From contig JAEDGJ010000072.1 of the NCBI GenBank assembly GCA_016297585.1, positions 1-11,864 on the forward strand: a DNA stretch of 11,864 nucleotides. The letters run 5' to 3'. The notes under the pieces were generated by a model. It saw only the letters and a list, made by a program, of their open reading frames with translations, made no database searches and was not told where the DNA came from. This DNA comes from Clostridiaceae bacterium. GTDB taxonomy: Bacteria > Bacillota > Clostridia > Oscillospirales > QAMX01. Of this stretch, positions 7,910 to 11,864 are shown piece by piece; within the stretch, counting starts at the first letter, position 1, and each line of letters opens with the position of its first letter. A program made the translations under genes and the position numbers.

Positions 7910-7938
7910 TTGACAGAGCGGCGATTCAAGCTTATAAT
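7910..7938 (+). promoter_or_regulatory. Perfect-consensus SigA promoter of the desulfoferrodoxin gene
   Basis: TTGACA (7910-7915), a 17-base spacer and TATAAT (7933-7938) match the housekeeping consensus at all twelve positions. Transcription should start near 7945, giving a leader of about 70 bases. I see no obvious operator overlapping the boxes, which suggests strong, perhaps constitutive, expression. Confidence 0.9.
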
Positions 7939-7955
7939 AAAAAAAGATACAGGTT

Positions 7956-7982
7956 CCGTTCCGCCCCGGAAGTTCGGAACGG
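7956..7982 (+). promoter_or_regulatory. Leader hairpin before desulfoferrodoxin
   Basis: CCGTTCCG (7956-7963) and CGGAACGG (7975-7982) form a perfect 8-bp stem with an 11-base loop in the untranslated leader, starting about 11 bases after the likely transcript start. No T-run follows. It may simply stabilise the message. I do not recognise a riboswitch class. Confidence 0.45.
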
Positions 7983-8016
7983 CAAAAGACGATTCCAAAA
8001 AGGAGATTTTTTCGAT

Positions 8017-8637
8017 ATGGAGATCAGGTTCTATATCTGCGGACACTGCGGCAAGGTGGTAACGGTGCTGCACGAGAGCGGCGTGCCGGTCATGTGCTGC
8101 GGGCAGAAGATGCAGGAGCTCGTGCCGGGAACGGCGGAAGGGTCGGCCGAAAAGCACCTGCCCGTCTGCACGGCGGAAGACGGCACCGTCACGGTGCGGG
8201 TCGGCTCGGCCGCGCATCCGATGACGCAGGAGCATTTTATCGAGTGGATCGTGCTCGAGACGAAGCAGGGCAGCCAGACGAAGGCGCTGCGGCCCGGAGA
8301 CGCGCCGGAAGCGCGCTTTGCGCTGGTTCCGGGAGACGAGCCCGTCGCGGCTTACGCGTTCTGCAATCAGCACCGGCTCTGGAAGCAGGCCTTCCGCGCG
8401 GAGGAGGCGGCGGAAACACGGCCGCAGGCGGACGCGAGTGAGAACTACATCGTCTGCAAGTGCAACCGCGTCAGCTATTTTGACATCGTGCGGGAGATCC
8501 ACCGCCACGAGAGCATGGATAACCTGCTGAAGGTGTTCGACGCCGTGCGCGATACGACGCGCTGCTCGACCGGCTGCGGCGGGTGCTACGATAAGGTCAT
8601 CGACATCATCTCCGAAGAGATGATGGGCGGCCGGTAA
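8017..8637 (+). CDS. dfx: Desulfoferrodoxin (superoxide reductase) with C-terminal BFD-like [2Fe-2S] domain
   Basis: A 206-residue cytoplasmic protein that should reduce superoxide to hydrogen peroxide without making oxygen. Residues 1-37 form a desulforedoxin-type iron site (C8-x-x-C11, C27-C28). Residues 38-126 form the superoxide reductase domain with E45-K46-H47, H67, H73, C116 and H119, matching the family's catalytic Glu-Lys and His4Cys iron ligands. After a short linker (about 127-143) comes an extra domain with C147-x-C149, C183 and C187-x-x-C190, resembling bacterioferritin-associated ferredoxin-like [2Fe-2S] domains. Classical two-iron desulfoferrodoxins end near residue 126, so this one is about 80 residues longer. 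An in-frame ATG at 7876 is rejected because it precedes the promoter; AGGAG at 8001-8005 points to 8017. The gene stands alone between terminators. The extra domain may pass electrons to the iron centres (inference). Confidence 0.93.
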   Translation: MEIRFYICGHCGKVVTVLHESGVPVMCCGQKMQELVPGTAEGSAEKHLPVCTAEDGTVTVRVGSAAHPMTQEHFIEWIVLETKQGSQTKALRPGDAPEARFALVPGDEPVAAYAFCNQHRLWKQAFRAEEAAETRPQADASENYIVCKCNRVSYFDIVREIHRHESMDNLLKVFDAVRDTTRCSTGCGGCYDKVIDIISEEMMGGR

Positions 8638-8643
8638 GGACAT

Positions 8644-8691
8644 AAAACGGCGGCAGGGAGAGCTTATTCGCGTTCCCGGCCGCCGTTTTTT
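8644..8691. terminator. Terminator between convergent dfx and sigG
   Basis: AAAACGGCGGC (8644-8654) pairs with GCCGCCGTTTT (8679-8689), extended inward by GGGA/TCCC after one mismatch, and the T-run continues to 8691. On the other strand the stem is followed by four T residues. It clearly ends dfx and probably also sigG. Confidence 0.88.
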
Positions 8692-8714
8692 CGTGATATA
8701 GGAGAAAAGACCGC

Positions 8715-9485
8715 CTAAAGCTGCTTTTTCATCTTCGCGAGCGCCGCCTTTTCGACGCGGGAGACCTGCGCCTGGCTGATGCCGATGGCGCCCGCGACCT
8801 CCATCTGCGTCTTGCCCTCGTAGAAGCGCAGGCGCAGGATGCGGCGCTCGCGTTCGGAGAGCTTCCCGATGGCGTCGTCGAGCGCGATCTGCTCGAGCCA
8901 GTTTTCGTCGGTGCTGCGCGTGTCGCGCACCTGATCCATCACGCAGATCGCGTCGGTGCCGTCGGAATAGAGCGGCTCGTACAGGGAGACGGGGTCGGTG
9001 ACGGCGTCGAGGGCGAATACGATCTCCTCGCGTCCGGCGCCGGTGAGACGCGCGAGCTCGTCGACGGACGGTTCGCGGGCGTTTTCCGCCATGAAGCGCT
9101 CTCTGGCCTGCATCGCGCGGTAGGCGAGGTCGCGCAGGGAGCGGGAGACGCGCACCATCGAATGGTCGCGCAGATAGCGCCGCACCTCGCCGATGATCAT
9201 CGGGACGGCGTAGGTCGAGAATTTGACGTCCAGCTCGAGGTTGAAGTTGTCGATGGACTTGATAAGGCCGATGCAGCCGACCTGAAAGAGGTCGTCGAGC
9301 ATCTCGCCGCGGTTTGCAAAGCGCTGGATCACGCTGAGAACGAGACGGAGATTGCCGCAGACCAGCTCGTCGCGCGCGGAAAGGTCGCCCGCGCGGAGCC
9401 GGCGCAGCAGCGCGTAGATTTCGTCGTTTGTTAAGACCCGCAGCCGGGAGGTGTTGACGCCGCAGAGCTCGACTTTGTTGTACAA
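8715..9485 (-). CDS. sigG: RNA polymerase forespore sigma factor SigG
   Basis: A 256-residue sigma-70 family factor that directs late forespore transcription, including germination and spore DNA-protection genes. Identity is strong: the N-terminal NKVELCGVNTS motif is specific to SigG. Region 2 (about 64-107: DDLFQVGCIGL, KFSTYAVPMIIGE), region 3 with EEIVFALDAV and region 4 (about 205-252: GKTQMEVAGAIGISQAQVSR) are all close to Bacillus SigG, which has 260 residues. I place the start at TTG 9483-9485 because AGGAGGGG (9494-9501) precedes it and Bacillus SigG begins at the same place. An upstream in-frame ATG at 9555-9557 lies inside the likely promoter. The gene stands alone here, not behind spoIIGA-sigE as in Bacillus, and is divergent from nfeD-floA. 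Complete and apparently functional. Confidence 0.95.
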   Translation of the reverse strand: MYNKVELCGVNTSRLRVLTNDEIYALLRRLRAGDLSARDELVCGNLRLVLSVIQRFANRGEMLDDLFQVGCIGLIKSIDNFNLELDVKFSTYAVPMIIGEVRRYLRDHSMVRVSRSLRDLAYRAMQARERFMAENAREPSVDELARLTGAGREEIVFALDAVTDPVSLYEPLYSDGTDAICVMDQVRDTRSTDENWLEQIALDDAIGKLSERERRILRLRFYEGKTQMEVAGAIGISQAQVSRVEKAALAKMKKQL

Positions 9486-9493
9486 AGAATAAT

Positions 9494-9501
9494 CCCCTCC
9501 T
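9494..9501 (-). promoter_or_regulatory. Ribosome binding site fixing the sigG TTG start
   Basis: On the minus strand this reads AGGAGGGG, with 8 bases between its end and the TTG codon. No comparable site lies upstream of the farther ATG. A TTG start with a strong site may limit SigG yield. Confidence 0.8.
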
Positions 9502-9529
9502 GTCAGAAAGCGCCCGTCCGGGACAAGGA

Positions 9530-9559
9530 GAGTATAGCCCGGCGGAGGGCAAATCATAC
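9530..9559 (-). promoter_or_regulatory. SigF/SigG-like promoter of sigG
   Basis: Reading leftward, GTATG (9555-9559) is followed after 15 bases by GGCTATACTC (9530-9539). This fits the SigF pattern GYWTA-N15-GGNRANANTW with three mismatches. Alternatively, GTATG with TATACTC 18 bases later fits SigG-type GHATR-N18-CATXHTA with two mismatches in the second box. Bacillus sigG is transcribed by SigF and then SigG, so either reading is biologically sensible. Confidence 0.6.
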
Positions 9560-9646
9560 TGCCAAAGCTTACCGGAAGCGGGCGGGACGCCGGGGAGAAT
9601 AAAACGACATTCCAGGCGGAAAAACCGTCATTTCAGCCTGCGGCTC

Positions 9647-9676
9647 TTGCACAGGGGAGGCGGGGTGTGCTATAAT
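9647..9676 (+). promoter_or_regulatory. Extended -10 promoter of the nfeD-floA operon
   Basis: TTGCAC (9647-9652), an 18-base spacer and TATAAT (9671-9676), with TGC directly before the -10 box (TGnTATAAT). This is a housekeeping-type promoter. The related Bacillus operon is driven by the stress factor SigW, and I see no SigW-like AAC/CGT boxes here. Confidence 0.8.
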
Positions 9677-9702
9677 CAAAGCACAAAACCCCGGAAACAA
9701 AA

Positions 9703-9709
9703 AAGGAGG
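9703..9709 (+). promoter_or_regulatory. Ribosome binding site for the nfeD TTG start
   Basis: AAGGAGG lies 9 bases before TTG (9719-9721) and 21 bases before the next in-frame ATG (9731). The good spacing favours TTG. Confidence 0.7.
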
Positions 9710-9718
9710 CGGTCTGTT

Positions 9719-10264
9719 TTGCCGGAGGTTATGGCTGCCGGAACGGTGCTCGGCGGGCTCTGGTCGTCGATCCTGCATATGCCGGTCATCGCCGTCATAC
9801 TGCTGATCGCGGGCGTGCTGCTGCTCGGCGCGGAGATCTTCTCGCCGGGCTTCGGGCTGACGGGAGCTTTGGGTCTTGCCTGCCTGTTCGGCGCGATCGT
9901 CTTCACGGCGCAGAGCGTTACCGAGGGGCTGATCCTGACGCTGCTGCTGCTTGCGGCGGCGGGCATCGTGCTCGCGATCGTGCTGACGGCGGCGTCGCGC
10001 GGGAAGCTGAAGATTATCCTGCGCGAGACGTCGGGCACGGGGACGAATCCGGCAGCGGCGCCATATGCCGACAGTCTTGGGAAGACGGGCATCGCGGTGA
10101 CGGTGCTCCGGCCTGCGGGCGCGGCGGAGATCGACGGCAAGCGGCTCGACGTCGTGACGCAGGGGGAGTATCTGGAGGCGGGGACGCCCGTCGAGGTGCT
10201 CCGCGTCGAGGGGAACCGGATCGTGGTCCGGAAAATCGGCGGATTGCAGTCCGCCGGAGAGTAA
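9719..10264 (+). CDS. Short NfeD-family membrane protein
   Basis: A 181-residue membrane protein of the short NfeD class (NfeD1b type, without the N-terminal ClpP-like protease). Three hydrophobic segments (about residues 20-42, 44-66 and 70-92) precede a C-terminal OB-fold NfeD domain (about 121-173) that starts GKTGIAVTVLRPAGAAEIDG and continues with the GEYLEAGTPVEVLRVEGNRIVV pattern. NfeD proteins are encoded next to flotillins or stomatins and are thought to work with them in the membrane, possibly in microdomain or stress functions. Here floA follows after only 15 bases, matching the yqeZ-yqfA order in Bacillus. The start is TTG, chosen from the ribosome-binding site. An in-frame ATG at 9647 overlaps the promoter and is rejected. 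The C-terminal domain probably faces the cytoplasm, but orientation is not certain. Confidence 0.88.
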   Translation: MPEVMAAGTVLGGLWSSILHMPVIAVILLIAGVLLLGAEIFSPGFGLTGALGLACLFGAIVFTAQSVTEGLILTLLLLAAAGIVLAIVLTAASRGKLKIILRETSGTGTNPAAAPYADSLGKTGIAVTVLRPAGAAEIDGKRLDVVTQGEYLEAGTPVEVLRVEGNRIVVRKIGGLQSAGE

Positions 10265-10279
10265 AAGGGAGGTTTTTTC

Positions 10280-11269
10280 ATGGAGTTCTTCGGTTATCTG
10301 CTGCTTTTGGCACTGGTCATCGTCGTACTGTCGCTGTTTTTCAGCTTCGTGCCGGTCGCGCTGTGGATTTCGGCGGCGGCGGCGGACGTCAGGGTCGGCA
10401 TCGGGACGCTCGTCGGCATGCGGCTGCGCCGTGTCGTGCCGTCGAAGATCGTGAACCCCCTGATCAAGGCGACGAAGGCGGGCATCAGCCTGCCGATCAA
10501 CAAGCTCGAAGCGCACTATCTCGCGGGCGGCAACGTCGACCGCGTCGTCAACGCGCTGATCGCGGCGCAGAGAGCGAATATCCCGCTGGAATTTGAGCGG
10601 GCGGCGGCCATCGATCTCGCGGGACGCGACGTCCTCGAGGCGGTGCAGATGAGCGTCAACCCGAAGGTCATCGAGACGCCGGTCATCTCCGCCATCGCGA
10701 AAAACGGCATCGAGGTGCGCGCGAAGGTCAAGGTGACGGTGCGCGCGAACATCGACCGTCTCATCGGCGGCGCGGGCGAGCAGACCATCATCGCGCGCGT
10801 CGGCGAGGGCATCGTGACGACGATCGGCTCCGCCTTGACGCACAACGAGGTCATCGAGAACCCGGACAGCATCTCGGAGACGGTGCTGCAGAAAGGGCTC
10901 GACTCCGGAACGGCGTTCGAGATCCTGTCGATCGACATCGCGGACGTGGACGTCGGCCGCAACGTCGGCGCCCAGCTCCAGACCGATCAGGCCGAAGCCG
11001 ACAAGCGCATCGCGCAGGCGAAGGCCGAGGAGCGGCGCGCGATGGCGGTGGCGCGCGAGCAGGAGATGCAGGCGGCGGTGCAGGAGATGCGCGCGAAGGT
11101 CGTCGAGGCCGAGGCGCAGGTTCCGCGCGCGATGGCCGAGGCGCTGCGCGACGGCAAGCTCGGCGTGATGGATTACTACCAGCTCCAGAACGTCATCGCC
11201 GACACCGGCATGCGCGAGAGCATCGCCAAGGGCGCGTCCGGCGATGCGGCGGCGAGATCCGGGAGGTAA
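10280..11269 (+). CDS. floA: Flotillin-like protein FloA
   Basis: A 329-residue bacterial flotillin (Bacillus FloA has 331) that forms membrane foci and organises functional microdomains. One hydrophobic N-terminal hairpin or membrane segment (about residues 5-30) leads into the SPFH-like region, with family-typical stretches such as [17 protein letters not shown] (53-69), [19 protein letters not shown] (76-94) and [16 protein letters not shown] (143-158). An Ala/Glu/Arg-rich coiled-coil segment (about 236-290) follows, then [21 protein letters not shown], a conserved end motif. GGGAGG (10267-10272) lies 7 bases before the ATG. It follows nfeD by 15 bases, and a third gene begins 6 bases after its stop, so the three are co-transcribed. 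Complete, with no odd residues seen. Confidence 0.96.
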   Translation: MEFFGYLLLLALVIVVLSLFFSFVPVALWISAAAADVRVGIGTLVGMRLRRVVPSKIVNPLIKATKAGISLPINKLEAHYLAGGNVDRVVNALIAAQRANIPLEFERAAAIDLAGRDVLEAVQMSVNPKVIETPVISAIAKNGIEVRAKVKVTVRANIDRLIGGAGEQTIIARVGEGIVTTIGSALTHNEVIENPDSISETVLQKGLDSGTAFEILSIDIADVDVGRNVGAQLQTDQAEADKRIAQAKAEERRAMAVAREQEMQAAVQEMRAKVVEAEAQVPRAMAEALRDGKLGVMDYYQLQNVIADTGMRESIAKGASGDAAARSGR

Positions 11270-11275
11270 CGGCAT

Positions 11276-11728
11276 ATGGCAAAGAATACGCAGCCCGGTC
11301 TTCGCGACCGTGCCGTGCAGGAGGCGCTCGCGGCGCTCCGTCAGGCGTCGCCGGGCATCTCCTCCGCGCTCGACGCGATCGCGGAGCAGGTGAAGCTGTC
11401 GCATCCCGCGCCGCCGGCATCGTCCGCACAGCCGGATGCGCCGTCCGCGGCGGAACGCAGGATGCCGCAGGCGGCCGGCTTCGAAGAAGGCGAGGGCACG
11501 GAGGGTGCCGAGCTCTGCGAGACGCAGGACGGGCATCCCGCGCATACGACGAAGCAGGCGCAGACGGCTCCCGAGCAGCCCGCGTCGTCCGCGCCGCAAG
11601 CGACACGGGTGACGCTTGCCAAAGAACAGCGGACGGCGCTGACCCGTGAGGAGCTCGTGCGCAGCGTCGTCATGGCGGAGGTGCTCGGAAAGCCCGTGGC
11701 GCTCCGCCGGGGCGGCAGAGTGATATGA
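11276..11728 (+). CDS. Uncharacterised protein in the nfeD-floA operon
   Basis: I do not recognise this 150-residue protein. The N-terminus (about 8-43) looks helical, with DRAVQEALAALRQA and a further ALDAIAEQVK stretch. The middle (about 44-117) is rich in Ala, Pro, Gln, Ser and Glu and probably disordered. The C-terminus (about 122-150) is compact: LTREELVRSVVMAEVLGKP followed by a basic LRRGGRVI end. There is no signal peptide or membrane span, so it should be cytoplasmic. Translation is supported by GGGAGGT (11261-11267), which overlaps the last floA codons, by the 6-base gap, and by a terminator 40 bases after its stop. Bacillus also has a small third gene (yqfB) in this operon, but I see no evident sequence match. 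A role with FloA is inferred from position only. Confidence 0.75.
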   Translation: MAKNTQPGLRDRAVQEALAALRQASPGISSALDAIAEQVKLSHPAPPASSAQPDAPSAAERRMPQAAGFEEGEGTEGAELCETQDGHPAHTTKQAQTAPEQPASSAPQATRVTLAKEQRTALTREELVRSVVMAEVLGKPVALRRGGRVI

Positions 11729-11768
11729 AAATCGGCCGCTGGCCATCGATAAAAGAGATTTTTTCCGG

Positions 11769-11803
11769 ATCGTGTCGGAGTGAGAGCTCCGGCACGATTT
11801 TTT
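11769..11803 (+). terminator. Intrinsic terminator of the nfeD-floA operon
   Basis: ATCGTGTCGGAG (11769-11780) pairs with CTCCGGCACGAT (11787-11798) over 12 bp with one G-U pair and a 6-base loop, followed by a T-run at 11798-11803. The remaining 61 bases of the window hold nothing I can identify. Confidence 0.92.
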
Positions 11804-11864
11804 CATACCTGCAAAGACGGCTCCGCAGAGGGGACGTTTTGCACCGGCGCGCTTGAGAAAAAAC

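Noticed and set aside
7876..8016. 47-codon N-terminal extension of desulfoferrodoxin
   Set aside because: It begins before the promoter boxes (7910-7938) and lies in the untranslated leader; the family start motif and ribosome site point to 8017.
7105..9552. Minus-strand open frame of 815 codons
   Set aside because: It runs through a permease, two terminators, a perfect promoter, dfx and another frame of sigG. The translation is Arg/Pro-rich with no recognisable motif.
9569..11806. Minus-strand open frame of 745 codons opposite nfeD-floA
   Set aside because: It is a His/Arg/Asp-rich shadow of the floA coding frame and spans the operon terminator.
11725..11856. Possible 43-codon gene overlapping the stop of the last gene (ATGA overlap)
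   Set aside because: It would read through the intrinsic terminator stem and T-run, its sequence is the stem itself plus Arg-rich residues, and no separate ribosome site is seen.

Overview
The window looks like chromosomal DNA from a GC-rich, spore-forming, anaerobic Gram-positive bacterium (class Clostridia, plausibly an Oscillospiraceae- or Christensenellales-type lineage). Evidence: a close match to forespore sigma factor SigG, a FloA/NfeD pair of Bacillus type, consensus A+G-rich Shine-Dalgarno sites before almost every gene, intrinsic hairpin-plus-T terminators, a LplB/LplC-type sugar transporter, and a desulfoferrodoxin, which is typical of anaerobes. The genus cannot be fixed from the sequence. 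I see no mobile element, CRISPR array, tRNA or rRNA.

Layout. (1) 1-1370 (+): 3' part of a GH36-type alpha-galactosidase-like glycosidase, ending in a terminator at 1381-1427 that appears to work in both directions. (2) 1434-3728 (-): membrane-anchored AraC-family regulator, convergent with the glycosidase. (3) 3729-4099: AT-rich intergenic region with a 14-bp palindrome, a 15-bp direct repeat and a good SigA promoter. (4) 4100-7812 (+): solute-binding lipoprotein and two sugar-type ABC permeases, ending in a terminator. No ATPase is present. (5) 8017-8637 (+): desulfoferrodoxin with an extra C-terminal BFD-like [2Fe-2S] domain, behind a perfect-consensus promoter. (6) 8715-9485 (-): sigG, with a TTG start and a promoter resembling SigF/SigG sites. 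(7) 9719-11728 (+): nfeD, floA and an unrecognised 150-residue protein, from an extended -10 promoter to a terminator.

How the genes fit together. The left 7.8 kb reads as a carbohydrate module: the sensor/AraC protein probably detects a sugar or its binding protein outside the cell and activates the divergent transporter through the tandem repeats upstream of its promoter, and the glycosidase probably hydrolyses the imported (or external) galactoside. The right 4 kb is housekeeping and stress: superoxide reduction, late forespore transcription and membrane microdomain organisation. The most unusual items are the superoxide reductase-[2Fe-2S] fusion, the putative AraC tandem sites, the SigF/SigG-like promoter that decides the sigG start, and the unknown third gene of the floA operon. 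Nothing here is clearly a wholly new system.
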